In this document: positions 55,141 to 63,725 of the stretch, piece by piece
How positions within the stretch are numbered: position 1 is the first letter of the stretch
How the letters are laid out: each line of letters starts with the position of its first letter
Assembly: GCF_023498005.1 (NCBI RefSeq)
Contig: NZ_CP097289.1
Location: 3,720,001 to 3,784,000, forward strand
Direction of reading: 5' to 3'
Length of the DNA stretch: 64,000 nt
Source: Streptomyces durmitorensis
GTDB taxonomy: Bacteria; Actinomycetota; Actinomycetes; Streptomycetales; Streptomycetaceae
Made by a program: the position numbers and the translations under genes
Notes under the pieces: model-generated
Told to the model about the DNA's origin: nothing
Databases searched by the model: none
Seen by the model: the letters and a program-made list of their open reading frames with translations, nothing else

Positions 55141-55533
55141 TCAGCTCCCGTCTTCGTCTTCGTCGTTGGGCATGGTGGCCGACTTCGTGACGGACCAGCC
55201 TCCGTCCACGAAGGGGAGGAGGGTGGGGACCTGGACGGTGACCTCCGCCGTGGTCGTGTCGCCGCCCCCGCTGAGGGCGACCTGCGCGTCGAGGCTGCCG
55301 TCCATCGCCGCCAGACCCGCGGCCTGGCCGCCCTCGCCCTGGGACGCGACACGTGCTGCCGCGCGGGCGCCTGATCCGGCCTGGTTGACGGCGTACCCGA
55401 CCAGGCCGAGCTGGATCGCGGCCAGGCCGATGAGGAGCAGGATGGGGAGGAAGCCGGCGAATTCGAGCATGGAGACGCCGCGGTCGTTCCAGCGGGGGCT
55501 CTCGCGCCGGGACCGATGTGCACCGTCAGTCAC
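55141..55533 (-). CDS. TadE-like minor pilin
   Basis: The 130-residue protein contains a TadE domain: DRGVSMLEFAGFLPILLLIGLAAIQLG. The Glu at +5 and Phe at +6 after the glycine match the pseudopilin cleavage motif. GTG at 55533 is chosen so the dispersed repeat at 55545-55580 stays outside the gene; a GTG at 55590 overlapping the previous stop by GTGA is possible and would translate the repeat into the leader peptide. Confidence 0.75.
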   Translation of the reverse strand: MTDGAHRSRRESPRWNDRGVSMLEFAGFLPILLLIGLAAIQLGLVGYAVNQAGSGARAAARVASQGEGGQAAGLAAMDGSLDAQVALSGGGDTTTAEVTVQVPTLLPFVDGGWSVTKSATMPNDEDEDGS

Positions 55534-55544
55534 CGGCTTCGCCG

Positions 55545-55580
55545 CGTTCGTCCTCAAACGCCGGACGGGCTGGATCCTCA
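55545..55580. repeat. Streptomyces dispersed repeat between cpaE and tadE
   Basis: CCTCAAACGCCGGACGGGCT (55552-55571) and flanks match, from memory, an element very common in Streptomyces intergenic DNA. It lies between the CpaE-TadE stop and the preferred start of the next TadE gene. Confidence 0.7.
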
Positions 55581-55586
55581 GCCCTC

Positions 55587-57197
55587 TCACTGGTCCTCAC
55601 CCTCCTTCGCCGCCCCCGCCTCCCCGCTCACGCTCCACCCCGCGTCGATCCCGGGGAAGAACAGCGGCACGTCCGCGTCCACGTGGGCCTTCCAGACCGC
55701 CCCGTCGTCCGTGCAGGACACCTCCGCGCCCTGCCACGCCGACGGCAGATGCTCCTTCGCGGCGGACTCGCACGCCGCGGCCCCGCCCTCGCCCACCGCG
55801 TACGCGGCCGTCGCCGCCCGCGCCGCCTCGTCCGCGGCGTTTCCCGCGAGGGAGAACGTGTAGCCGTACAGCGCGCACTGCCACAGGAGGCCCATCACGG
55901 CGAGCAGCAGCGGGAACATCCCGGCGAACTCCAGGGTGACCGCGCCCCGGTCGCCGCCGATCCGCTTGCGGAGGGTCAGCGCACCGCGCTTGCTCGTGCC
56001 GGACGCCTCGGGGTCCACCAGGCCGAGCTCGCCCGCGAGAGCCCACAGCGCCTGCTTCACCGTGGACTTGCTGTCCAGGTCCTGCATGCGGCCGGCGTCG
56101 ACCGCGCCCTGGAGTTCCTTGAAGTTGGCGGGGACGGTGGTGCGGGCCACCCGTGTCCCCGTCACCCGTTCCACCAGGGAGGGCTGGATCTCCGCGCCCT
56201 TGCCGTGCCGGTTGACGACCGTGAGCGTCTCCTCCGCCTTGCGGATCTGGAGGCGGTCCCACAGGCGGACCATGCGCTTGGCGGCGCGTACGGAGACGAC
56301 GTCCGGGGTGACCAACAGGATGGCCTGGTCGGCGAGTTCGATGGCTGCCGCGCTCGCCCCGGTCACGTACGTACCGCAGTCGACGAGCACGATGTCGTAG
56401 CGGCTGCGCAGCGCGCCGAGCGTCTGGCGGGCCACCCGGTCGGTGATCTCCTCGCCCCGCTCGCCCTCGCCGGGGGCCAGGAGGAGGCCGATGCCGGTCT
56501 CGTGGGTGTAGACGGCGTCCTGGAGGACGCGGGGCGTGATGTCGGTGATGGCCGCGAGGTCGGCGATGGAGCGGCGGAACTGGACGTCCAGGTAGGAGGA
56601 GACGTCACCGGACTGGAGGTCCAGGTCGAGGAGGGCGACACTGCGGCCGGACGCGCGTGCGGACAGGGCGAGTTGGACGGTGGCGAGGGTGGTCCCGACC
56701 CCTCCCTTGGCGCCGCTCACCGCGACGACATGGCCGCCGCCGGGGGTCTCCCCCTGCCCGGCGTAGAGCTCCATTCCTCCGCTGCCGAGGTGCCGGCGCA
56801 TACCGGCCGACCAGGCCGCCGCCGCGTGCACCCGCTCGGCGAGCGCGTCGTAGGCGAGCGGGAAGCCGACGATGCCGCGTGCGCCGGAGTCCATCGCGGC
56901 GGTGAGCAGGCCGGGGCTGGTGTCGGCGGTGATGAGGACGACGCCCACCGCGGGGAAGCGGAGAACGAGGTCGCGGATCAGGTCGAGGGCGGGGACGGGG
57001 CCGATGCGCTCATGGATCAGGACGACTTCGGGCAGCTCGTCCAGGGACTCGGACGCGAGCCTGGCCAGGGTGTCCAGGAGCGCGGTCGAGTCGGCGAGGG
57101 GCAGCGCGGGTTCGGCGTCCGGCAGCTGCCCGATCAGCGTCGAGAGCGCGCGGGCTGCGTCCAGGTCCCCTACGGCGGGGAGGATGCGGGTCGTCAT
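55587..57197 (-). CDS. CpaE/TadZ ATPase fused to a TadE pseudopilin domain
   Basis: The 536-residue protein has a receiver-like N-terminal domain (about 1-135), a ParA/MinD-type ATPase (about 150-385; deviant Walker A SGAKGGVGTTLATVQLAL near 160, LLDLDLQSGDVSSYL) as in CpaE/TadZ, and, after a basic linker, a TadE domain (about 412-536: DRGAVTLEFAGMFPLLLAVMG, cysteine pair in the extracellular part). CpaE localises the Tad machine at the membrane; TadE is a minor pilin. The two are encoded as a single chain here, without a stop or frameshift. If the TadE glycine were cleaved, the ATPase would be released. Confidence 0.88.
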   Translation of the reverse strand: MTTRILPAVGDLDAARALSTLIGQLPDAEPALPLADSTALLDTLARLASESLDELPEVVLIHERIGPVPALDLIRDLVLRFPAVGVVLITADTSPGLLTAAMDSGARGIVGFPLAYDALAERVHAAAAWSAGMRRHLGSGGMELYAGQGETPGGGHVVAVSGAKGGVGTTLATVQLALSARASGRSVALLDLDLQSGDVSSYLDVQFRRSIADLAAITDITPRVLQDAVYTHETGIGLLLAPGEGERGEEITDRVARQTLGALRSRYDIVLVDCGTYVTGASAAAIELADQAILLVTPDVVSVRAAKRMVRLWDRLQIRKAEETLTVVNRHGKGAEIQPSLVERVTGTRVARTTVPANFKELQGAVDAGRMQDLDSKSTVKQALWALAGELGLVDPEASGTSKRGALTLRKRIGGDRGAVTLEFAGMFPLLLAVMGLLWQCALYGYTFSLAGNAADEAARAATAAYAVGEGGAAACESAAKEHLPSAWQGAEVSCTDDGAVWKAHVDADVPLFFPGIDAGWSVSGEAGAAKEGEDQ

Positions 57198-57239
57198 ACG
57201 TCACGCTGCCGGGCAGTCGGGTGGGTGGGCAGGAGAGAT

Positions 57240-57256
57240 CCGCCGTGAAGCGGCGG
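57240..57256 (-). other. Small hairpin between cpaB and cpaE
   Basis: CCGCCG pairs with CGGCGG across a 5-base loop in the 91-bp space between the two genes. It may stabilise or attenuate the operon message. Confidence 0.35.
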
Positions 57257-57288
57257 TTCGGACGTGCGTCGCCTCATCCGCTGGCCCC

Positions 57289-58002
57289 CTACTTGTCCTC
57301 GTCGAGTGTGTAAGTCCGGTCGCCCCGCGGGATGGCGCTCTCCCCGCCCTGGCCCACCAGGGCCAGGCGGACGTGCGTCGCGAACGACTCCGCGTACGCC
57401 ACGCGTTGCGCGTCCGCCGTGTCCAGGGCGAACGTGATCGGCACGGCCTCCGTCGCCGTACGACGGCTGCTGCGGTCGTCCTGGTCGGGGTCGAGCGCCG
57501 TCAGCCTGCCCACGTCGATCACCTTCGCGGACTCGACGATGACCTTCGACTGGTCCTTGGCGTTGTCGGTCTCGCCCTTGAAGGTGGCGTAGATGTTCAC
57601 CGTCGAACCGGGCGTGATCTTGCCCGCGACGCCGGTCGCCGCGTCGATCATGATGGCGATCTCCTGCTGCCCCGGGTCGAGTTCCGGGCGCTTCACGATC
57701 ATGTCCGTCTGGAGCAGCGATCCCTTCCGCAGCTCCGTGACCGCGATCTTGCCGCGCACCTGGCGCAGGTCGGTGACCGCGTTCTCCGAGAGCCACCGCT
57801 CCGGCATCTCGACCTTCTCGAACTGGTCCGCGCTCAGCTCCTTGTAGGGGGCGATGTCCCCCTTGAGCTTGTACGCGGCCACCTCCGGCCCCACCTTCGA
57901 GTTCACGTCCCGGATCACCGAGAGGACACCCGCGAACGCGCCGAACGCGGCCAGGACCGACAGGACCAGCAGGATGACGCCGCGGCGCTGGCGTGAGTTC
58001 AT
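57289..58002 (-). CDS. cpaB: CpaB/RcpC-like SAF domain protein
   Basis: A 237-residue protein with one N-terminal membrane segment (about 9-27: GVILLVLSVLAAFGAFAGV) and a SAF domain (about 45-110: YKELSADQFEKVEMPERWL, VRGKIAVTELRKGSLL) followed by a RcpC/CpaB C-terminal domain (ITPGSTVNIYATF). In Gram-negatives this protein links the pilus to the outer membrane secretin or pilot; here no outer membrane exists and the protein likely acts at the membrane or wall side. Confidence 0.85.
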   Translation of the reverse strand: MNSRQRRGVILLVLSVLAAFGAFAGVLSVIRDVNSKVGPEVAAYKLKGDIAPYKELSADQFEKVEMPERWLSENAVTDLRQVRGKIAVTELRKGSLLQTDMIVKRPELDPGQQEIAIMIDAATGVAGKITPGSTVNIYATFKGETDNAKDQSKVIVESAKVIDVGRLTALDPDQDDRSSRRTATEAVPITFALDTADAQRVAYAESFATHVRLALVGQGGESAIPRGDRTYTLDEDK

Positions 58003-58109
58003 GAACCGGACTACCTCGATCGGGTGCGGACGGCTACGGACAGTGAGCGGGGTGGCGCGCGTTCAGTTCGGAGTCGTGCACAGTCGTGCACAAGGGCAGA
58101 GGGCAGGCC

Positions 58110-59018
58110 CTACGTCGCGCCTCGCGGCAGCACTCGTACGAGGGAAGCGGCAGATGAGGCGGACGCCGGCGCCGAGCGTTCAGGAGGCGGCGGCAGCGGC
58201 GCGGCGCAGAAGCCGCAGCGGTCGCCGATGAGTTCGAGGCCGCACCAGTGGCAGTCGTCCCGCCGGACGGACGCGACCAGTTGGTAGAGCACGGAGATGT
58301 CGGGGATCGCCGCGGCGAACTCGACGAGCTTGCCCGTCGCCCACCAGCGCGCGGACTCCCCCGGAAGGCGCGTCTCCGAAACCCCCTGGGCCCGCCAGGC
58401 GGGAGCGAGCGTTTCGGTGACCCAGGCGGCCGACCCCAGCTGCCCGGTGGCGTACAGCATCTTCGTGCCGAATCCGGGCCCGGGGAGCGTCGCGTCGCCC
58501 GTCACCTTGATCAGCTCGGGGCGTGGGGTGGCCAGGACGGCGAACTGGGCGCCCGGCACCCACGACTTGGCGTGGGACTGGAGGGTGACCGGGACCCGGT
58601 CGAGCTTCGCCACCGAGCCGAGCAGCGCGCCCGCGTAGATGTAGTGCGACAGGAGCCGGGCCGCCGACGCGAGCACGCCGGGGCTGAAGTCGCAGATCGA
58701 CAGCTGGCGGAGCTGGAGCGCGAGGACCGCGAGACCCAGCGGTGGCAGGTCGGGGCGGAGGATCGCGATGCGGTCGCTCTCCAGGACGGAGCGGATGGCG
58801 TGCAGGCGCTGGGCGACGGCGGGCGGCGCCGACGCGGGGCACAGGACGATCACATAGCCGTGGTGCTCGATGAGCGTGTGCATCTCGGTGAGCGCCTGGT
58901 CCAGGGAGTACGTCCGCGGTGACTGGACGGCGCTCTGGAGGACGGCCGCCGACGGGGTGTGCCGGTCGGGCGATGGCAGCACCAGGTCAGGGCCGGTGAC
59001 GGCTATGGCGGTCGGCAT
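58110..59018 (-). CDS. Tad-associated protein with C-terminal zinc ribbon
   Basis: The 302-residue product has no known domain in its main part (LIEHHGYVIVLCPASAPP, ILRPDLPPLGLAVLALQLRQL) but ends in a zinc-ribbon-like motif CHWCG...CGFCAAP (about 255-275). It is located first in the Tad-type operon by strand and order, 107 bp upstream of cpaB. ATG at 59018 is preferred over GTG at 59024 by the GGGGGG ribosome site. The function is unknown; linked to the Tad system by position only. Confidence 0.75.
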   Translation of the reverse strand: MPTAIAVTGPDLVLPSPDRHTPSAAVLQSAVQSPRTYSLDQALTEMHTLIEHHGYVIVLCPASAPPAVAQRLHAIRSVLESDRIAILRPDLPPLGLAVLALQLRQLSICDFSPGVLASAARLLSHYIYAGALLGSVAKLDRVPVTLQSHAKSWVPGAQFAVLATPRPELIKVTGDATLPGPGFGTKMLYATGQLGSAAWVTETLAPAWRAQGVSETRLPGESARWWATGKLVEFAAAIPDISVLYQLVASVRRDDCHWCGLELIGDRCGFCAAPLPPPPERSAPASASSAASLVRVLPRGAT

Positions 59019-59150
59019 ACGCACACCCCCCGGTCTTCGTGCACTTCTGCCTCAGCACCTTATCCAGGTCAGCGCCACCTCAACACCCAACTTCCCACTG
59101 TTCACATTGAGGTTGGCCGGACTGGCGGGATCCGGGTGACGCCAGAGGTC

Positions 59151-59177
59151 TTGACAACTCAATTGGTCTGGACCAGC
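59151..59177 (+). promoter_or_regulatory. Chitinase promoter with DasR-like operator
   Basis: TTGACA (59151-59156) is a perfect -35 hexamer. Just after it ATTGGTCTGGACCAGC (59162-59177) matches the DasR consensus ACTGGTCTAGACCAGT at 13 of 16 positions. DasR represses chitin and GlcNAc genes and is released by phosphorylated glucosamine; a site between -35 and -10 would block the promoter. Confidence 0.7.
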
Positions 59178-59234
59178 TTGTACGACCAAGTGAGAGCTCT
59201 CCGAATGCCCCAACTCCCCCCACCGGAGGCAGAA

Positions 59235-60248
59235 GTGGACCACGTACGCGGCAGGACACGCAGGAAGGCAGGTTCCGTCATCGGTCTGACAACGGCACTC
59301 GCCCTCGCGCTCACCGGCCTGCTCACCGGCGGCGCCGACGACGCGGACGCCCAGACCCGCGCGGTGCCCAAGCACGCGGTGACCGGCTACTGGCAGAACT
59401 TCGACAACGGTGCCACGGTCCAGAAGCTGAGCGACGTACAGGACGAATACGACATCATCGCGGTCTCGTTCGCGGACGCGACCGCCACGCCGGGCGAGCT
59501 CGCCTTCAACCTGGACTCGGCCGGGCTCGGCGGGTACACCGTCGACCAGTTCAAGGCCGACATCAAGGCCAAGCAGGCGTCGGGGAAGTCCGTGATCCTC
59601 TCGGTCGGCGGCGAGAAGGGCGCGGTGGCCGTCAACGACGGGGCCTCCGCGACCGCCTTCGCGGACTCGGCGTACCAGCTCATGCAGGAGTACGGCTTCG
59701 ACGGCGTCGACATCGACCTGGAGAACGGGCTCAACTCGACCTATATGTCGCAGGCGCTGAAGTCCCTTGCCGGGAAAGCCGGTTCGGGGTTCGTCCTGAC
59801 CATGGCTCCGCAGACGATCGACATGCAGTCGACGTCGAACGAGTACTTCAAGACGGCGCTCGCCGTGAAGGACATCCTCACGGTCGTCAACATGCAGTAC
59901 TACAACAGCGGTTCGATGCTGGGCTGTGACGGCAAGGTCTACAGCCAGGGCTCGGTCGACTTCCTCACCGCGCTCGCCTGTATCCAGCTGGAGGGCGGCC
60001 TCGCCCCGTCGCAGGTCGGCATAGGCGTCCCGGCCTCGGCGAAGGCCGCGGGCGGCGGCTATGTCTCGCCGTCCGTCGTGAACCAGGCCCTGGACTGCCT
60101 GGCGAAGGGCACCAGCTGTGGTTCCTTCAAGCCGTCCAAGACGTACCCGGACATCCGGGGCGCGATGACCTGGTCGACGAACTGGGACGCCGCCGACGGC
60201 AGTTCCTGGTCCAAGGCGGTGGGCCCCCACGTCCACGGCCTGCCGTAG
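59235..60248 (+). CDS. GH18 chitinase
   Basis: The 337-residue secreted protein has a signal peptide (about 1-40) and one GH18 domain. The catalytic motif DxxDxDxE is present as FDGVDIDLENG near residue 156, and SxGG-type ILSVGGEKG lies at about 117. It hydrolyses chitin with retention through substrate assistance. GTG at 59235 is set by GGAGG at 59225-59229. No lectin or chitin-binding module is attached. By order it corresponds to S. coelicolor chiA (SCO5003) as I recall it. It is convergent with the transporter gene, with a strong shared terminator. Confidence 0.92.
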   Translation: MDHVRGRTRRKAGSVIGLTTALALALTGLLTGGADDADAQTRAVPKHAVTGYWQNFDNGATVQKLSDVQDEYDIIAVSFADATATPGELAFNLDSAGLGGYTVDQFKADIKAKQASGKSVILSVGGEKGAVAVNDGASATAFADSAYQLMQEYGFDGVDIDLENGLNSTYMSQALKSLAGKAGSGFVLTMAPQTIDMQSTSNEYFKTALAVKDILTVVNMQYYNSGSMLGCDGKVYSQGSVDFLTALACIQLEGGLAPSQVGIGVPASAKAAGGGYVSPSVVNQALDCLAKGTSCGSFKPSKTYPDIRGAMTWSTNWDAADGSSWSKAVGPHVHGLP

Positions 60249-60266
60249 GCGCAACCCCTCCCTACC

Positions 60267-60296
60267 GCAGCGCCGCCGCTCCCCCGGCGGCGCTGC
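60267..60296. terminator. Terminator between chitinase and transporter genes
   Basis: GCAGCGCCGCCG (60267-60278) pairs perfectly with CGGCGGCGCTGC (60285-60296), loop CTCCCC, between convergent genes. Confidence 0.7.
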
Positions 60297-60314
60297 CGCA
60301 TGCGTGGCCGGCCG

Positions 60315-61646
60315 TCAGAAGAAGCTCGCCCAGTCCTGGTCCGTGATCTGCTTGACGCACAGGACCAGGAAGACCAGGCCCGCGATCGCCAGCATGCCGT
60401 TGCTGAGCCAGCCGTTGCGCCATTCGGCGGGCGTACGCGATGAGTTGAGCAGCCAGACCAGGGTGAGCGCGAGGAACGGCATGAAGGCCGCGCCGAGCAC
60501 GCCGTAGATGATGATGAGGCGGAACGGCTGCCCCTGGAAGAGCAAGATCATCGGCGGGAACGTCATCCAGAGCAGGTAGGCGCGGAACGGCACCGACTTC
60601 TCGCGGGCTCCGGAGGCCACCTCCTCGCCGCTCAGGGACTTGTCGTCGGCGCCCGCCCGCTGCTTGCGGTAGCGCTCCACGAAGTCGGCGAACATCAGGC
60701 TCACGCCGTGCCAGACGCCGATGAGCGAGGTGAAGGACGTGGCGAAGAAGCCGATCAGGAAGAGTTTGGCGGTGGCGTCGCCGTACTCCTTCTCCAGGAT
60801 GCCGGAGAGCTGCACGAGGCCCTGGTCGCCGCTGGCGATCGCGACGTTCGCTGAGTGCAGCAGCTCGGCACCGACGAAGAGCATGGAGACGACGAAGATG
60901 CCGGTGGTGATGTACGCGACGCGGTTGTCGAGCCGCATCACCTTCATCCAGCCCGCGTTCGTCCAGCCCTTGGCGTTGACCCAGTAGCCGTACGCGGCGA
61001 GCGTGATGGTGCCGCCGACGCCGCCGATCAGGCCGAGCGTGTTGAGGATGGAGTCCTTCTCGTCGGGCAGCACCGGCAGCAGGCCCGCGAAGGCGTCGCC
61101 GAGGTGCGGAGTGACACGGATGGCGAGATACACGGTGACGACGAACATGATGCCGACGAGCACCGTCATGACCTTCTCGAAGACGGCGTACTTGTTGAAC
61201 CAGACGAAGACCAGGCCGACGACGCCGGTGAGCATCGCCCACCACTTGAGCTCCATGACGTCCGGGAAGAGCGCCTGGAGCGGGAGTCCCGACGACGACA
61301 TGGCCGCGGCCCCGTAGACGTACCCCCAGATCACCACATAGACGACGAAGAACCACGTCGTCCAGCGGCCGATGCTGGCCCATCCGTCGAAGAGGGTGCG
61401 CCCCGTCGCCAGGTGCCAGCGTCCGGCCGCCTCGGCGAGCGAGATCTTGACGACGCAGCCGATGACAGCGGCCCAGAGCAGGGTGTAGCCGAAGTTGCTG
61501 CCCGCGATGAGTGTGGCGACGAGGTCGCCCGCGCCGACGCCGGTCGCCGCGACGACGATGCCGGGTCCGATGTATTTCCAGCTGGACTTGCGGGGCTGGG
61601 GAGCCGCATCTCCCGTGGCAGTGCCACTGCCTGTCGTTTCAGCCAT
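60315..61646 (-). CDS. Nramp-family transporter lacking canonical metal ligands
   Basis: The 443-residue protein has about 11 membrane segments and the general Nramp fold (GPGIVVAATGVGAGDLVATLIAG in helix 1, GGTITLAAYGYW in helix 6). The canonical helix-1 DPGN motif is replaced by G-A-G-D and the helix-6 MPH motif by A-A-Y, so the manganese/iron site is not conserved. Such members form the Nramp-related groups for other ions or organic substrates. Start at 61646 gives MAETTGSGTATG; the upstream frame is not conserved. Confidence 0.78.
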   Translation of the reverse strand: MAETTGSGTATGDAAPQPRKSSWKYIGPGIVVAATGVGAGDLVATLIAGSNFGYTLLWAAVIGCVVKISLAEAAGRWHLATGRTLFDGWASIGRWTTWFFVVYVVIWGYVYGAAAMSSSGLPLQALFPDVMELKWWAMLTGVVGLVFVWFNKYAVFEKVMTVLVGIMFVVTVYLAIRVTPHLGDAFAGLLPVLPDEKDSILNTLGLIGGVGGTITLAAYGYWVNAKGWTNAGWMKVMRLDNRVAYITTGIFVVSMLFVGAELLHSANVAIASGDQGLVQLSGILEKEYGDATAKLFLIGFFATSFTSLIGVWHGVSLMFADFVERYRKQRAGADDKSLSGEEVASGAREKSVPFRAYLLWMTFPPMILLFQGQPFRLIIIYGVLGAAFMPFLALTLVWLLNSSRTPAEWRNGWLSNGMLAIAGLVFLVLCVKQITDQDWASFF

Positions 61647-61793
61647 GCCGATCAAGAAACCGCATGGCGGCGCGCGGCACAAGGGGTTGGCCGAAGACAG
61701 CATTGACCGGAGCATGCCAGGCCTCCACGATGGGGCCGCGCAACCCGCACCGCTCGCGTCGCACTGGACCACCCCCACCCCCCAGGAGACTTC

Positions 61794-63134
61794 ATGCGAC
61801 TTCACATACGCGGCAGAAGATCCGCGGCCCTCGCCGTCCTTCTCGCCCTCGCCGTCGCGGCACCCATCACCGCCAACGCCTCACCGGACTCCGCCGACCG
61901 GACCGCACGGACCACGCCGGCGGCCGACGACACAACGCGCCAGTACGAGATCCCCCTCGGCGACGACCCCGCCGCGCGCACAGCGCTCGCGCGCACCGGC
62001 GTCGCCATCGACGAGGTCGACGCCCGCTCGGTGGTCGTCTCGGCCGACGGCCGCGAGGCGGCCGGGCTCCGGGACGCGGGCTACCAGCTCAAGGCCTTGG
62101 CCGGACCCCCGAAGCGTACGAACGGCGAGCCCGTGGAGGCCAAGGACTTCCCGCCCGCCGACGCGAGGTACCACAACTACGCGGAGATGAACGCGGAGAT
62201 CAACCAGCGCATCGCGGCCCATCCGACCCTGATGAGCAAGAGGGTCATCGGCAAGTCCTACTCGGGCCGGGACATCGTCGCCATCAAGATCAGTGACAAC
62301 GTGGGCACCGACGAGGCCGAGCCCGAGGTCCTCTTCACCCACCACCAGCACGCCCGCGAGCACCTGACCGTCGAGATGGCGCTGTACCTCCTTCGCGAAC
62401 TCGGCGACGACTACGGCACGGACGCGCGCATCAAGAAGATGGTCGACGAGCGCGAGATCTGGATCGTGCCGGACCTGAACCCGGACGGCGGCGAGTACGA
62501 CATCGCGACCGGCTCCTACCGCAGCTGGCGCAAGAACCGCCAGCCCAACAGCGGTTCGTCGAACGTCGGCACCGACCTGAACCGCAACTGGGCCTACCGG
62601 TGGGGCTGCTGCGGCGGCTCGTCCGGCTCCACGGGCTCCGAGACCTACCGCGGCCCGCGCGCCGAGTCGGCACCCGAGACGCAGGTCGTCTCCAACTTCG
62701 TGCGCAGCCGCATCGTCGGCGGCAAGCAGCAGATCAAGGCCTCCATCGACTTCCACACGTACAGCGAGCTGGTCCTGTGGCCGTACGGCTACACGTACAG
62801 CGACACGGGCCCCGGCCTCACCCAGGACGACCGCGACGCGCACGCCGCCATCGGCCGGAAGATGGCCGCGAGCAACGGCTACACGCCGCAGCAGTCCAGC
62901 GACCTCTACATCACGGACGGGTCGATCAACGACTGGCTCTGGGGCAACCAGAAGATCTTCAGCTACACCTTCGAGATGTACCCGTCGTCCGCGGGCGGCG
63001 GCGGCTTCTACCCGCCCGACGAGGTGATCGAGCGGGAGACGAACCGCAACAGGGACGCGGTTCTGCAGCTCCTGGAGAACTCGGACTGCATGTACCGGTC
63101 CATCGGCAAGGAGCAGCAGTACTGCACCAGTTGA
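61794..63134 (+). CDS. Secreted M14 zinc carboxypeptidase
   Basis: The 446-residue protein has a signal peptide (about 1-29), a propeptide-like region (about 30-125) and an M14 catalytic domain. Zinc ligands are seen in [13 protein letters not shown] (His and Glu of HxxE near residues 184-187) and [15 protein letters not shown] (His near 319), with the catalytic Glu in FTFEMYP near 392; [11 protein letters not shown] is the substrate-binding Arg block. It removes C-terminal residues from extracellular peptides. It is divergent from the transporter and has a terminator at 63155-63181. Confidence 0.92.
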   Translation: MRLHIRGRRSAALAVLLALAVAAPITANASPDSADRTARTTPAADDTTRQYEIPLGDDPAARTALARTGVAIDEVDARSVVVSADGREAAGLRDAGYQLKALAGPPKRTNGEPVEAKDFPPADARYHNYAEMNAEINQRIAAHPTLMSKRVIGKSYSGRDIVAIKISDNVGTDEAEPEVLFTHHQHAREHLTVEMALYLLRELGDDYGTDARIKKMVDEREIWIVPDLNPDGGEYDIATGSYRSWRKNRQPNSGSSNVGTDLNRNWAYRWGCCGGSSGSTGSETYRGPRAESAPETQVVSNFVRSRIVGGKQQIKASIDFHTYSELVLWPYGYTYSDTGPGLTQDDRDAHAAIGRKMAASNGYTPQQSSDLYITDGSINDWLWGNQKIFSYTFEMYPSSAGGGGFYPPDEVIERETNRNRDAVLQLLENSDCMYRSIGKEQQYCTS

Positions 63135-63154
63135 GGTGCGTGAACTGTCAGGAG

Positions 63155-63181
63155 CGGGCAGGGAGACTCGTTCCCTGCCCG
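63155..63181 (+). terminator. M14 peptidase terminator
   Basis: CGGGCAGGGA (63155-63164) pairs perfectly with TCCCTGCCCG (63172-63181), 20 bp after the stop. Confidence 0.65.
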
Positions 63182-63248
63182 AGCCGTACCCCCGTCCCCC
63201 GTGTGCTGCTAGCCTCGCGAGACAGGCTCACGGGGGACGAGGGCCATC

Positions 63249-63725
63249 ATGAGGACACCACGAACTGCCTTACGCACCTTGGTAGTTGCCCTGATCTCCG
63301 GTGCGCTGTTCCTGGGTGGAGCGGCGTGCTCGGGTGGGGCCGGGGACTCCGGAGGTCCGGGAGGTCCGGGAGGCCCCGGAGTGTCGGACGGGCCGGAAGC
63401 ACCGCCGGGCGAGAATCCGCCGGACTCCGGTGCGGCGACCTCGCATCAGGACACGGCGGGCCAGGACACGGCGGGCCAGGGCAGCGGGAAGCCGCACGGG
63501 GACGACGTGCCGCCGGTGGCGTCTCCCTCCGTGGACACCGGAAAGCCGGTGCCGCCCGGACCGGGTACGACACCCACCCACGAGCCGCCCTCCTCCCCTC
63601 CGGGCTGCACCGATCAGACCCCGGGGCCGGGCGAATCGGGCCCCTTCCAGTGCCCGCCTTCCCCCTCCAGCGTCTCCCCGCAGGTGCCTGGCATCACCCC
63701 ACCGGGCCCGACCCCCGCGCCGTGA
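63249..63725 (+). CDS. Small secreted Gly/Pro-rich protein (possible lipoprotein)
   Basis: The 158-residue product has a signal segment (about 8-25) followed by AAC, which may serve as a lipobox, then a Gly/Pro/Ser-rich disordered region with short repeats (GGPGGPGGPG; HQDTAGQDTAGQGSG, encoded by tandem DNA repeats) and a C-terminal PP-rich part with a cysteine near residue 118. No family is recognised. It overlaps the next gene by GTGA, indicating coupling. Confidence 0.7.
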   Translation: MRTPRTALRTLVVALISGALFLGGAACSGGAGDSGGPGGPGGPGVSDGPEAPPGENPPDSGAATSHQDTAGQDTAGQGSGKPHGDDVPPVASPSVDTGKPVPPGPGTTPTHEPPSSPPGCTDQTPGPGESGPFQCPPSPSSVSPQVPGITPPGPTPAP

